Assembly: GCF_000150275.1 (NCBI RefSeq)
Contig: NW_002060949.1
Coordinates: forward strand, 1,795,836-1,859,835
Direction of reading: 5' to 3'
Source of the DNA: Trichoplax adhaerens
Taxonomy: Eukaryota; Placozoa; Uniplacotomia; Trichoplacea; Trichoplacidae
DNA length: 64,000 bases
Below, piece after piece: positions 15,229 through 29,088 of this stretch. Each line of letters opens with the position of its first letter. The first letter of the stretch is position 1. The position numbers and the translations under genes were made by a program. Below the pieces are notes generated by a model that had not been told where the DNA came from, searched no databases, and worked only from the letters and a program-made list of their open reading frames with translations.

Positions 15229-18200
15229 GTTGATTTTTATTGTTCAATTGTGAGTTATTTCAATTCTTTCTGATATAAAATGATTATTATGCAAATGAAT
15301 AAAAGGCTTGCTGATATCAAAAATTTTATGGACAAAAATGTTCGGAAAATAATCTTAGCCAAATCTCAATGCCCGAGCAAAGTAATAAATGTTGCACTAT
15401 ATTGAAGGAAACGATCTAATTAAAAAAGTCAAAAGAGAACAATAAAACCATTAATATATTAGTTCTTCTTATAATTTAAGATAGAATTCAAGAATTTTAA
15501 TAACAAAAATAATAATATACATAGGCGCTAGGGCATGTGCATCTACTCTGCGAAAGAATGAATTTCTACGGCAGCAAATAATTTATTTTCCATTCATCGA
15601 TCATCATCCAACTAGCAGAAATTGAAAGTAAGAGTAAAAGTAAAATAATGCTTACAGGCATGATAACTATTGTTTTATGATCAATTTTTTTTTCCCTTAT
15701 ACCCCCTCCTGATTGCTATTATTATAATTTTTATAATACATTTTTTCTTCCCCATTTAATTACCAATATCGCGCTTGCACTTGCTCTTGAGGCTTAATGA
15801 CTACTATACTTTAAGATCACTGTATCCCATTTATATGTAATATTTTATAACTGCAAACAAATTGATGATTGTCTCTGTGACTATACCGTCTCTAAAATTA
15901 ATTACCGAACGCATTATCCTTATCTAGGCTATTCTACTATCATGAAGTATATAGGATAAAATTAATCTGATAGACAATGGCTTATCGTCACTTGGTGCTT
16001 TCTACGTGGCTGTTTACTCTATATGTCTTATGAGGCCAAGCTATCATACATCTGGTGTAATTAGAGTGCTGGCTATATTAAGTCTTACTTAATTATCGGC
16101 GATTAATTCTATCAGCAGACATTAATCGTTTTTGAAAAGGGTTGCAATATCCAAATAAATGCGAATGCTAGAAATACTCGTGGTAAGGAAAGGACGGTCT
16201 ATTATTATATAACTTTAAGAAAATAGATATGTTTTTGTATTTGTAAATGTTCAATTTCAAGAGTTATGTTCTTTGGTGTAAATATACAGGAATGGGACGA
16301 AGATTTTTAGCTGGAAAAATAAAGATCCTATCTCGATTGAAATATAACAGCACATGGGTACTCGGCATAGGTGATAAGCTGCTAAAAATACAATCCCCTT
16401 TTCATGTAGACAACTACGAAGAAAAAAACTACTTTATCAATTCTTGTCAGAAATACTACAAAGATATGGCATACCGTAGTTAGCTTCAATATAAATGGGC
16501 TATAATCTTACTAAAAATAGTAATTTATGAAATCATTTTATATTCATTAGGCCTACAGATTACTAGCATTTTAGCATTGTAAGTATTGATGGCTTTTTAA
16601 TCAATGTATGCTATGCACGCATGTAGTCATATAAGTGGTTAGAATCTCTAGTTAAACCGTTGAAAAAAATGCCATACTCGTATTATTCTCTTAATGAGAA
16701 TGTTTTAATGCTCTATTGATACTGATATTGTTGATATATCGCTCTACATTGAAGTTTGGAGTCCGTTAAAAAAAGTTTATTTGGCCGTCTTTAGAAAATG
16801 TAAAAAAATAAAATAAATTCACTTGAAAATCAATATTATTTTATGTTAAGCTATGCCGGTACCTATCCATGAAACGTGTATTATATCACTGCCGTGTCGG
16901 ATACTAGCTATGATACAGTAATAGCATGAGGCTAATAAAACGGATGGATTTATTGAACGATGATGCGACGGATACTGGGCGCTATATAGTAAGAAGGGCT
17001 TCAAGGCTGGACATTCTGTACTAACGATAGGAGTCGATCAAATAATGTGGTATACTGATGTGATAATCATATCAAAGGTTTGGCATAAGCTACAGAATAT
17101 TTGAAAATGTACTTTGATTGGAGTACGTCAAAGTACAATCTACGCGTATTCCATATAATACGCGTAGGAGATGATTGATATCCTAGAGAAAATTATTGTA
17201 TGATTGATTTATGCGTATGCTCTATTATAATAATCAACGACGTCTGCCTATCAAGTAGGTTGGAGATAGATTTAAACTGATTGCGTGCGGTAGCATTTTA
17301 AAAAAATTCAATTTCTATAGCATACAATAGGTTAAAAGCTGCCAATAAAATGGAAACTATGCACTATAGTACTACTACCAGTGAAATTGAAAGAGATCAA
17401 CCTAGTCATTTTAAAAAAGAAAGTAGTTCGCCATTTTTAGTATTGCTTACCTATGAATGATTTGATAATGTTCAGGATAATAACAGTTTGGTTCAGTCGA
17501 TTTTTCCCCTCAAGTACCAAGAAAAACTATTATGTTTTCTCTTCTTGTAAATGGTTTTGAAAATCAATTCCGCGGAGGTTAATTATTGCAGAGTTAATTT
17601 CGCATCAAAAATTTTGTTGATCCTTTAAAAATTGCTACCACGCTACTGGGCTGATTGAATTGGGTAAAAAAAACCGGTAAAGCTGCAATTGAAAGAGAAA
17701 AATGCGAAAAAGTATTAGCGCACTTTAATCGACGTCGTTGGATCGGCCGCGAACCACTAAGCAAACATTCAAGAAAAAAAAAAGTATAGTAGAAATTGCA
17801 AGAATATGCTGAGGATAAAACAGAGTATTACGTTGTAAGCTAGAGTTCAAGAAAAAACCCCAAAAAGTGAGTTTGAGTTTTTACGGGACGATGCAACGAC
17901 AGATTTCAACGTGTCAATTCGATTTATCACTGAATCAGTCTAAAAAAAAAAAAGCAGTTTTGATACTAAGTTTTACTTTTGCAACTCAGTCAAAAGGAAG
18001 AACGATACGCGTACTATAGAAAAAAAAGTAGGATTAGAACTTGATTGGCCTGTTGTGTAATAAAAGGTAATTTAACCTTAATTGTAGTGGAAAATAGCGA
18101 CAAGCAATGCAGCCTAGGACAGCGGACGATAAAAATAGAAAATGTATCAGGAAATAGTCCAGGAATGGGAAATGAAAAATTTCCCCCAATTTTTTTTTTT

Positions 18201-18480
18201 TTTTTTAATTGGATATACAAGCACGTACTCCACGCATCATTCTCATTTCAGTGTCTTTTAATGCTATTTATACAATGTTGGCGTTTTACTGTAGTCTCTC
18301 TCTCTCTTTTTGCCCCCCTTCCCCTTGAATTTCTATGAGTTCAACAGAAGAGAATCATGCAAGCAATGTTACAATGCTAAAGTAATTTATTATGCACGTC
18401 AGAAAAGTCTGTAGAAAACATGGAATAGACTTATTTTCAATCAAGGAAAAGAAGCCACCAATGGCAACAGCCTGACGGAT
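15229..18480. other. AT-rich region upstream of SoxC, no gene recognised
   Basis: No convincing gene. A plus-strand open frame at about 17675-17810 reads like coding sequence for a short basic stretch (KVLAHFNRRRWIGREPL) but is interrupted at both ends and has no exon partners I could find; it could be a relic or chance. A minus-strand 3' splice site at 15270-15271 may belong to the SoxC 5' UTR. An octamer-type ATGCAAAT lies at 15289-15296. A 17-T homopolymer runs at about 18190-18206. Confidence 0.5.
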
Positions 18481-18483
18481 TCG

Positions 18484-19110
18484 TTACGCTAATAGTGACA
18501 CATTGATGTTGTCGGTTCTTTCAGTTGAAGATGGATGACATATCATGTACACAAGGTATTCAACAGCAGGCGGTCGTAAACAATAGGCTAACGAGTCAAT
18601 CGTCAATAGCATCAATAGAGAGCGTACGGCTGGCTTCAATTTCGCTTTTGAATTGGCGATCGTGTCACGACGCGTCAACTGCACTCTCTTCACAGTCTCC
18701 CACTGGAGGACGGTAGACTCACAACAAGGTGATACTGGTACGCATACGCGTCACACTACGGTACCGTACTGAGTGTGGACAGTGGACACAACACGACACA
18801 ACCAACCTACATGACGTCCTGCACAGTGATAGACGAGAGAGAGACGCTAGTATCAATCGACACCACCATCATTGCACTCTAGGTCATCAACACCAATGGG
18901 GTATCGACGAGATCGATGCTGGAAAATGGACTCCGTGACTCAGGTGTTGAAGAGACCGTTACGGTTACTAGGATCGGTAGGATGCAATACGCTCGCGAGT
19001 TTTTGCAGTATTCTCTTACTTTGGGAAAAACTCTCTCCTCTTCCATGAAGTCAACTATTCTACTACAATCAATCATCATCATCATGACAGGTCAATACGG
19101 TAGGTAGAAA
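18484..19110. other. GC-richer, CpG-containing island of unknown function
   Basis: About 600 bases have visibly higher GC and CpG content than the surrounding sequence, with overlapping short open frames on both strands and none matching a known protein. Frames open on both strands are expected from the lower AT content alone. Possible explanations are a promoter or 5' UTR island, an old insertion, or an unrecognised non-coding exon. A strong minus-strand donor (ATG|GTAAGT) lies just outside it near 19313. Confidence 0.4.
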
Positions 19111-19489
19111 CAATCTTGTTCAGGTCATATTGCAATCAAGAAAAAAATGGATGCGATACAACATAGAAATACTCGTCCATCCAATCGATACAAATTGAAA
19201 TCAATGATTTAGCAATAACTATCCTATTTCATAAATTATTTGACAACCTCCATCATACCGTTAAGGTATCATGCAGTCTTTAGCAAGAATCGAAAAGCTT
19301 AGCAACTTACCATGCTACAATAATTTGCTTCAATATCAAAAGTGAACGACTTGGATGAGATCCGATTGAAATTAACGCTATCGGTATACTGTAGTGTGCG
19401 GGACTTATCGGCCAGGCTATATAGCAAGGGAACTTGGAGCCTGATGTCATTTCTTTCACGATAAGTATAATAACATTCTCAGCTGTTGA

Positions 19490-19600
19490 ACGTACATAAT
19501 TGATTGCTCCACCCTGACTAGCATTTGATTGGTTGTCAAGGCGTCAAGTTGTTCAATTAAAATAGTACAATAGAGTGACACGTGCGGCGTTGTTTCGTGT
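19490..19600. promoter_or_regulatory. Promoter-like cluster: CCAAT box, CRE half-site, E-box
   Basis: An inverted CCAAT box (GATTGG, 19527-19532) is followed 9 nt later by a CRE half-site (CGTCA, 19542-19546) and then by a CACGTG E-box (19579-19584), next to the GC-richer island. On the minus strand the CCAAT box points towards SoxC, and a donor-like GTAAGT lies about 200 nt further in that direction. This would fit a distal SoxC promoter with a spliced 5' UTR. That is inference; the site could equally serve an unannotated transcript. Confidence 0.3.
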
Positions 19601-19870
19601 TTATTACGGTGTCAGTCAATCTTGTTTTTTTTTCAATATACTGTATATATATATAGTCAAAAGTACATTAACATATGAATAACGGTACGGTAGCGATGTT
19701 GCATGCTAGTCAAAGATATACAATTTACAATATATTATACCAGTCCATTTGCGCACGTCTGGACTATGCAAAATGCAATCAATAGGCTAATAAATACACT
19801 CAATACACAGCTGCACAAAAATTAACTGATGTATGTCAATTTTGTTTAGACTGTAATCTCGTTTATATAT

Positions 19871-19889
19871 TTTTTTTTGGGGGGGGGGG
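19871..19889 (+). repeat. T8-G11 homopolymer junction
   Basis: Eight T are followed directly by eleven G. Long G or C runs also occur at 52223-52234 and 52677-52689, all in intergenic sequence rich in GTAC words. They may be difficult to sequence accurately, so their exact length is uncertain. Confidence 0.85.
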
Positions 19890-21176
19890 CCAACCTTATA
19901 GTAATGCCAAGTTGTACAGTACAACAAATTATGCTAGAAGGACAATCTATAAGAGATTTTCATATTTATGCCCTAGGAATATACTGTACAAACTGTACAT
20001 TACATCAAAACGCTAAAATCGTTCAATACACGCATAGGGAAGAGTTGTACCGTCAAGGATAGAGGAATAGCGACACTCTGTTATATACTGTACAGTACGC
20101 CAAACGATGGATGTTCTCTTTCATTTTATGACCAACTATGATGGACTGCTACTACAAACATACTACGTTTTACTATTAATATCGACGGTACAATGTAATC
20201 TCTGATAAATTTCGAATCTATACCTACATCCATATACGTACAGTATGCTGATATCGCTATGTTATAACTACGAGTTCACCAACCTTCGCTGTAATACTCG
20301 CCAAAGTCAGTAAACTAGCCCCTAACTGTAATATCGATATTCTTTACTTTGCTAGCTGAAACCTACAACTCATTGGTCAAGAATAGAATTCATTATACTG
20401 TACTAACTACCGTGTTTAATTCGCTGTCGAGTAAACTGTGAACTTTAAGTAGCAGTAATGACGAACTAAGTAAATAAGTACAGTAACCCTATTCATCACT
20501 CTTCTTAGCCGCCGATACAATTCCTACTACGCAATTTTATTCCTATTCTATCATTACTCAGCTTGATGACATATCAATGTAATGCAAAATTCTTCGCATC
20601 ATTTAGTAAAGTGTATATACTTTATACGATTGATTCGCTACGAGCTATGTACGATGGACAAGATCACGTACAAGTAAGCTAAGATACGTACAGTAATGTA
20701 GAATTCTGCAAATTGTTTCGCCTATTTACTTATGACAAATCATAAAACCAAAGGCTATGCTAACGTACTAATGACCCATTTGCCGGCGCATGTTAAAGCG
20801 TAGGCTATAAAAGTTGCATAACATGCTGATGAAGTCAATATATAACATTACGTGATTGTAGATATTTAACACCACATAAACTGCAAAGACGATAGCCCAT
20901 GATAGCTCAATGGCATCGTACATCAAAAATTGTAAAGTCATAATATAGAGAAGAGAGAAATAACTTTCATTTCTCAAGTATGACGTATTCCGACACTGGT
21001 AACTACTAACAACTAGAGGCAACGGATTACCTTTAGTCTTTTTATACATACCGTAGATTGTAATAATAATTATAATCGCAGCTGCAGTACGTACGTCGTC
21101 GATAGTATACAATACGCGTATACATCACTAGTATACTGGACAGTATAGTACCCTATGTACTATACAACAATGACCA

Positions 21177-21262
21177 AAAATAATAATAATAACAATAATA
21201 ATTTTAATAATAATAAATAATATTACAACTAATAATAATTATTATTATTATTACTATTTATT
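21177..21262. repeat. AAT/ATT trinucleotide repeat with foldback symmetry
   Basis: A run of imperfect AAT triplets is followed by a run of ATT triplets, so the two halves are near complements of each other and can fold on one strand. No coding potential. It is a simple-sequence locus and probably length-polymorphic. Confidence 0.8.
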
Positions 21263-24200
21263 ATTAATATATTTGAAGATTAACCGTATACGCGGCATAT
21301 ACTTGAACCCAGAATTGAAGACAGCAAGCGATCAAGAACTTCAAAAATATAACGCAAAATCGAGCGATAATTTCGATTCATTTTTATAAAAGATTCATTT
21401 GTGTGACTGCAGCATTTGAGTTAAGCATATTGAAGATCGACTATAGCAACAAGTTAACATCTGTACTTTACTGTTAATTGTATGAATGTAATTTTTGACT
21501 CGTTAAACTCATACCTTGAGTAAGATTAATGCTGTCTCAGCATAGCTATGCCCTATTACTTGGAGACAATCTCTAATTATAATTAATTACTTATTTATAG
21601 TGCTCATATATGTATTATAATCATAATTAACTGTTGATGTACTGCTCATAGACATGAATATATGATTTATTCTCAAAGATAATTAAAAATTGCATTGCAC
21701 TAACATCCTGGACTACCGCTACTGGATGCACTATTACTATACCATGAGAAATTAACTAGTGGCAAAGCTTATCGGCTTAGTCAATATTGTTTAGATTACA
21801 TGATGAAATGAGCATTTTACTGATTGATGATGAGAATTAATGAATGTATGAATAAACTGATGTAGTTGAATAAATATGAATACAGTAGTGGGAAGTCTCT
21901 TAATATACAATGTTAAAACAAATATGATGATAATCGGCTTAAAGAATACAGCGTGGCACATATGCTATTTAGAAAACAACTGCTCTCTTATGTACAAGAT
22001 AGAGAATGCAAATCAATCATTTTATTATTATTCAAATGAAGACCTTGCGTTGTGATATGATACTATTACAATAATTAGCTATTTAATTATTCTATCTTCC
22101 AACACTTGAAATAACTAAACTAACTGAGCCAAGTGAATCAGGTTTCACTATCTCAATTAGATATAAATATAGCCATGAAGAATATTCATGAATCATGACA
22201 TTTAGAAAAGTATAGAAATAAATAATGATTATGAAATGATGCACTTAAATATTGCGCTATTCTATTAAAGGTTTGAGAGATCTTTTGACCTAATATGGAA
22301 TGGATGTACACGTAGGTGTAGATGTTAGCATAAAATATTTTATATTTTTTATTGAGTGTTGTAGAAAAGTAATATCTTAATGCTATAACATCTATCACCG
22401 GATATATCTTTAGTTCTATATACCAGTCGATGTTTAACTGCTAGGTATAAAATTTATCCTTGATTGGCGCTATCAAGCTAAATGCAGTTTACTCGATTCT
22501 GTATGTCGATTAAGGAATATTATTGCGACGACTCTACAATAATAGACACTTTAAATGTACTGGTTTAAATTTCTAAGGTCAGAAGGTGATAGTCGCGATA
22601 AAAGTGTACAATTTTTATAATTATTACGTCGTTCGCCTATAAACTAATAAAATTATACTTATAGTCAAAAGCAGGTATGCAGATATAATTTGAGTATGAA
22701 AAATAGGGTAAAAAAATGAACAATTTGCTTGCACAGCGCATTAAAACAATACTGTTCTTGATGTTATGGTGGATTTATGCTTATTAATAGATGTCATAAT
22801 TTACAAAGTATATCTATCTTGATATAGATTCTTTAATTTCCTTCGAATCTTCTAAATACATTATTTTCCGATAAATGCCTCATAAAGTATATTATAATTT
22901 ATAAAATATTCCATCGCGGCTCGAAATATTGACTAAAAACTCATTTGATTGGTTTAAGGATTTATCGATTTACGTAATGATCATATTGTCGAAGAAAAAA
23001 TAGATCATAAATTTATTATAGTAACAATTTCAACTCTAAATCGAGATGTCGCTATTACAGTAAATGATGTCGTTATAAGAATTGAAACCAGGTGTACATC
23101 TTCATTAATCTAATCATAGCCAACGTGAATGCCTTCGGGCAACAGTCGTATTAACATTTAAAATTTTTTAAATTTCAAAATTATAATAATTAATATTATT
23201 ATTATTAGAATGTTTTATTTATTTAAACTGCTGTTACGCTGTAACTCATTGGTGAGTCACGAGCCGTGACCTAGTTATAGTCAATAAATGCCCTATCAAG
23301 CTGCAGCTGTAAAGCGTCATGGAAAAAATAGGCGATTATACAATGAAAGTGAATGACGTGGGGAGTGGAAGCGTAATGTTTTCTTGCAATGAATTATAAA
23401 AACTCATAGAAAATTTGTAAATAAAGAATGCAAAATACGAATAGAACCATTAAGCTAAGACTTTATGCGTTATAATAGCGCTATTTATGCTAGCACATTG
23501 GCTTTATTATATTATTCCCTTAATAGTTTTATTTATTTTCTATCTTCGTTCTATATTATCAAGAATACTATAAACTATTGAAACGGGAGGCAGCAATAGA
23601 GATTCAGGCATCTGCTATTCCTATAAATAATTACCTATACACAGTACGTAGCCGTAGAGCCTTTGCAAATATGTTCTCTTAATATATTAAAAAGATAAGG
23701 CAATAGTGTATTCGTAATATGCATATTTATATTTTGATTATTTTCAAGTACCGGTCAAATTGATCATATGATGAATAAAATTGTAATACGCGTATTTACT
23801 ATAATGCAATTATAAGTAAATTTGTGTTAAATCCTACTTATTTTCCTGTATAATCCTAAGCCTAGGTATGACTGCAAGAAGTAAAAAATATTATTTTCTT
23901 AGCTCTTAGTTCATTTCAATTGACAGCATTTGCCTGAGCCAGGGTTTTTTTTAGTGTTATCCAAGTACTAGTAATTATAATCAATATGGAAAGAAGTGAA
24001 GTATTGAAAACTGCCCTCATCGAACGATCTGTTTTTATTTTATTACCCTATTATTATAGTACGGGTACTCATGCAGGGAATTTTCTTACACTTCTTAAAC
24101 TGAGATATTGTATTAACTAGCCACACATTATAGAACTAGGGAACGTGTGTAGTGTAGAGTGAACGTGTATATTTATTTTCGTTTCCGCAAGCCATAAAAT

Positions 24201-24700
24201 AAACCTTTATTATTTCAAAAAGTTCCTACAAGATGTATGTTATGCAACACGGTATCCTTCTATTCCATATCGTAAGTGTTTTTACATATCACAAGTGTAC
24301 CATTAATTCTTGCTCGCTTGTAAAAAAGGTCATCATTTCTATCGATGAATTTATAATTTCCCTGCAGTACTATACAACCAGAATACAGTAAGTTGCTTGT
24401 GCATCTACAGTTAGGATATTACTCCTATAGCTACTGTATTTACAATCTATTTGTACACTGTGTAAGTAGTGTGTAGCATACACGTAGTTAGCCAGATTGA
24501 CTAATGACAATTTTGATGAGTTGATAGTGATATGTTTCGAAGTACTGTCATCCTAAATTGAAAATTACTGATAATCATTATCTCCTAACGTAATCATATC
24601 ACATACCATAAATTACAATCACTTCCTTTTTATTTTTGCAACCTGGCACAGGTGTTGATTATGATGTGAATTTGCAGCTGTCGATGTGTTTTATCACTCT

Positions 24701-24739
24701 GATTGGTGTAAAAAGTATTGACGTCACTCCCTAGCAACC
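24701..24739. promoter_or_regulatory. Compact CCAAT / CRE / RFX-type promoter module
   Basis: Within 39 bases there is an inverted CCAAT box (GATTGG, starting 24701; preceded by CT), a full palindromic cAMP-response element (TGACGTCA, 24719-24726) and a CCTAGCAAC half-site for RFX factors (24730-24738). NF-Y, CREB/ATF and RFX are known to cooperate at animal promoters on such elements. Nothing I can translate starts immediately next to it; the nearest downstream gene on the plus strand is TMEM86, whose candidate first coding exon is 3.6 kb away. The sites are read directly; the promoter role and target gene are inferred. Confidence 0.5.
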
Positions 24740-25113
24740 GATCAAAGCCAGAGTCGTAAACCCCCAGGTGTACAAGCATGTACTGCAAAATATAAAAAAA
24801 TAGAGTTACTCTTCATACACTACTTTGAAAATTATGTAATCAAGAAAATGCCTTGCTGATAAAAATAAAATAAATAAATAATTAAAATAATGTTACTGAT
24901 CTATCCTGTATATCATCAGTAATGTAATAACATACACAGCTCGGATGAAATGAATGATTTCAATATCGATTTCGAGTATTTCAATCTTATACAGCATTTT
25001 ATAAGTTGTGAACTGTCTAGTACGGTTCGTTTCTCTCTCGGCTAGCTATACAGTACTGTGTACGTATATAATATAATATATATGGTCATATATATGTTAC
25101 GGGCAATGTTATA

Positions 25114-25162
25114 TATGAGAGAGAAATAGATAGATACATAGATAGATATAGATTTATAGATG
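25114..25162 (+). repeat. GATA-type tetranucleotide microsatellite
   Basis: Imperfect repeats of TAGA/GATA in an AT-rich intergenic region; no gene context. Confidence 0.75.
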
Positions 25163-25466
25163 CTATACGCACCACAATTCTTTTACTCTTATGACTAAAA
25201 TGAGTACTAGTCTAGTAAGAGACCAGCAGAGACTGCTCCTTGTTGGCATTGACCATCACTAAGTACCGTAGCCTGCAGGGACTACTAAAAGCGTAGTCTC
25301 TGATACTAGAAGGCTTTCAATTTCTTATGATGAACACAGTCTTGAATGTTGGACTTGCGTACACGAGGTACAGTAAAGGACGGTACAATTGCCTCACTCT
25401 TTCCAACTCCGTTACGCTTTCTAGAATCCTTGCCGCTTGTTTGCGTATCCGTAGTACTATCTTCGG

Positions 25467-25490
<24 letters not shown>
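25467..25490. repeat. (TA)12 microsatellite
   Basis: A pure TA dinucleotide run of about 24 bases. Similar shorter runs occur near 30360, 40733, 45438 and 57705. Confidence 0.9.
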
Positions 25491-25498
<8 letters not shown>

Positions 25499-25499
25499 G

Positions 25500-28292
25500 C
25501 ACGTTATGGTGACGATAAAATTTATTCTTACTCGTATTGACAAGATAATATTAATAATAATAACAATTATTATTAATTATATTATTATTCGATAACTTGC
25601 ATACTAAAAGCTGTGATCCTAAATCAATTAGTATGATACGTAACAATGATAGACTACCGTTGGAGTCAGTACCTTCCAAATGCGTACATGGGATTGGCAG
25701 ATGACCGCTGCGAACCATATATATATATTTGATTAGGATATTGTGTTATCATCAGTGATATCCACAAGAAGCAAGAAACCAGAAAGCTTGATGGCGAATC
25801 ACGGCAATCATTGTAATGATATCAGCTGTCACAATTGCTACATTCCACATACAACTGCGCCAATTCATGTGGTAAGTGATGTAAACAGAAGGATAACGGT
25901 TAAATCAGTTTAGATAGATGTAGATATCGAGTATGGAATGAAATGATGATGTTGATGGTGTCAATCATCAATTGACTAGCAGTATTTAGCGGTCAAGTCA
26001 ATGGCCAGTTCTCTGTCTATTCATATCTTGTATCAATTTAGGTGGAAGTACAATTAATAATCAATGAGTTATACTTTTTCTTCAACCAGGATTGATCCAA
26101 GGTATTAATTATTGTACCTATTTAATCTGGTATTCCTAACAGTTGATATCCCATACGTTTAGTTATCTACTAATAGCAAGAACCTTTCCCACCTAGTTGA
26201 GCCCGTAATGCAGTATGGTCCCTAAACTGCACACAAATTAATAGTAAAAAATGGCACGATGCGATACTAGTTTAATATTGTTTATTCTATAAGTAGAGGT
26301 GTTTGCCGTATAATCGTCGGCGACACTAGATGATGAAAATACACCAACACAATTTCTAGTTACTGCACTTGTCTTAATATCATAGCTCCATACTTGAGCT
26401 TTGCCTACATTTTCAGGCGAGAGATAATATCATCACGGTAAATACGTAAGCATGTGGTTTACTGCACGGAATAGAAAACAGTTTGCATTCACAGACTTTA
26501 TGATAATCCTATATATCTTCACGTACTGTACTATATCATATCGTCAAAAAAACAAAACAATGATAAACGATATCGTGTATGTCAATTGCTGAATTTGGAA
26601 GGAGCGTATCGATTGAATGAAACTGAAAGATTAAGCACAGTATAGTGAATTTCACTCTCAATGAACTATCAATAACTTTTGAATCTATGTAGCTTATATC
26701 TAGGATTACTAGATTCACCTTTGGGTAATCCATCTATATGATCGTATATGTATGTTCACTAACCATCATAATTTGCCATACATTAACTCAAAAGTGACGG
26801 GGGTGGCAAATCTAGCAACTCATGCAAAAGTCTACTATATCAAATTTGTGTTATCAGATTCATCATTAAAATAATATTTTATGGATTGTAGATTAATTAA
26901 CTCATTACTTCTCTCGAAATAGAACTTTTATGACAGCCAGGCTAACTATAAAAAATTCGTCCTGAATCTCCTATAGCTAAAACCATCGTTAGATTGTTAA
27001 TAATTATACGCCTAATGGTTGTTTTACACTTCATCGAAAAACTAAATACTCTGATAGTAAATTAGTAAAGTAAAAGTTAATTTCAAAGATCACAAAATAA
27101 TTATTCTACAAGCCAAAACAACCTTATTTTTACTGATTATTTATTTATTTAATTAGTCATATTTTCTAGCTAATATAATAACACACAAATATTGTATATA
27201 CGAGTAAAAGATTGTATCAAAATCAAGAATAAATACTGCTTGTACATCATAGCAGTCAATTAAGAAGTAGTTCGACTACATCAGTAATCATTTGTATCCT
27301 GGTTTATTTACAATCCTGTATCTCTCTATCGTACTAACTTTAGCTTAGAGTGATATATTTCAAATTAGATCAGTCGACTGGCATTATTCTGTAATGATCA
27401 GTTATACGATGTTATGTTAATAATTAAACCCTCTAACATTTCCCTCGTCCCCATTTACAATCATGGTAGATCTCCCTTCATAAACGAAACCGTGTGATGG
27501 AATGATATTATGTGTTTCTGTAATAAATTTATGTATACGACTATTGAATACATTATAGAAATATGGGGATAGACTACAGGCTAACATTAATCCGCAACTA
27601 TGTCACTCAATTCTACGTAGCATTTCGTTAGTAGACCCATACTAACTAAATATAAGATGCAATTATTAACGCTCTGAATTCTAATGCAATTATATAATGA
27701 CTAGTCTCATTGTGATGTATATAAATATATGCCATCCTTATTAAATTACTTGTCTATAATTGCTACTATTAATTCATGACAATACAGCTAGCTAAGTGAC
27801 TGGAACATTCCATTCCGAGGAAGCAATAGGGGATTGAATTATAATTATTTAAATCGAAATATCTATAGCCACAGTGCGAGACGTACAATTTAATTATTGA
27901 TTGCAACTTACTGACGACTTAACGTATCAGTTGAGAAACTTGCAATATAATCTTGATACAAAAAGAAATAATAACTATAAACCTACTACATGAAGAACAA
28001 TTATCTTAGACCTTAGTATAGCTTTAACCGAGCTAGCATACTCGTATATCTTAGACTGCTGCAATATTACTGTATTTAACTAACACAGTCCGCTTCAGAC
28101 CCTATCTAATAACTGTAATAAATCAGCTGTGATCGAGGTCATCTGAAATATAAATAGAAAATGTAATCATTTATCATAATTCGTAAATGACGGCTACATT
28201 TACATACAGTTAACTTTGTAGTGAGCTGTATAGCTTAGACTTGCTGACTATAAACTTATCGTCTGTAATCAGTCGTAATAACACAAAATTAG
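25500..28292. other. AT-rich intergenic region, nothing recognised
   Basis: No open frame with recognisable protein motifs, no RNA gene and no clear repeat family were seen. It precedes TMEM86 and may hold its promoter and 5' UTR. Confidence 0.5.
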
Positions 28293-28302
28293 ATGGTTAA
28301 AG
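28293..28302 (+). other. Candidate first coding exon of TMEM86 (10 nt)
   Basis: ATG GTT AAA G is followed by a strong donor, GTAAGC. Joined to an acceptor TAG at 29099-29101 it gives MVKAPKLVPF, which resembles the start of vertebrate TMEM86A (a short leader then PKLVPF). The weakness is that two other AG dinucleotides lie just upstream of that acceptor, and those would need a phase-0 first exon instead. Tentative. Confidence 0.3.
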
Positions 28303-29088
28303 GTAAGCTAGCACTTATTGCAAGCATAATATTATCGAACCGTACGAAAAGTTGTTCGTACATGATATATTTAATGCAAACTACTAAAGTTTTATAGCCT
28401 ACTTCAGTCAGCTATCCAAGGATTAAATACAGAAATGAAATCATAGTTTAGCATTTTATGTTTAATACTAAACTAACTTCCGTCTTCAATGGTGTCAATA
28501 ATATTTTTAAAATTGGCTTATGATCATAAACTCTAGTCGTTTACTTTAGTCATATTAATATCTAGACTGAATTGGGTATTTTGACATAGTGCTCTATTAC
28601 AAATAGTGATATACAGCTTAGTACTTAAATATACTATATTGTGTGTATGTGGTCATGTTCACACTGACGCAGATACTGTAGGGACTTTATATGTGTATGA
28701 CCTCCAACCGATAGCATTGACAACATTACCATATACTGTTTAGTGACTGTCATAATTTAACAGGATGTTAGAACCATCAATAAAATATGATATTTCGTAA
28801 CGACGGTACATAAAAATCTTTTGCATGAAATACATCAAATAGTTATAGAATCGTAAGATTTTAATTTGATTCAGTAGAATAGCTTATAGTTTCAGATTTA
28901 ATGTTGTAAATATAAATGAATCACTTTAGAAAGAATAAGAATGTAATTGAGTTACTTTATCAACCTGCTTATAATTCTGCTGCAGACGTATAAGGTTTGT
29001 TATGCATATACGCGCATTATATGATAAATGTGTTTATAGTTACGATTGCAAATTCTTTAATTAATGCTGAAACTATTTATTTTTTTAG

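Noticed and set aside
17675-17810. Possible transposase fragment
   Set aside because: Too short and without catalytic motifs; noted only as a possible relic.
18045-18338. Two overlapping frames on opposite strands around a T17 run
   Set aside because: Both read through the homopolymer and show no motif.
20768-21112. 114-codon hydrophobic open frame, minus strand
   Set aside because: Hydrophobicity follows from T-rich codons; no recognisable membrane-protein family, and it ends in simple repeat sequence.
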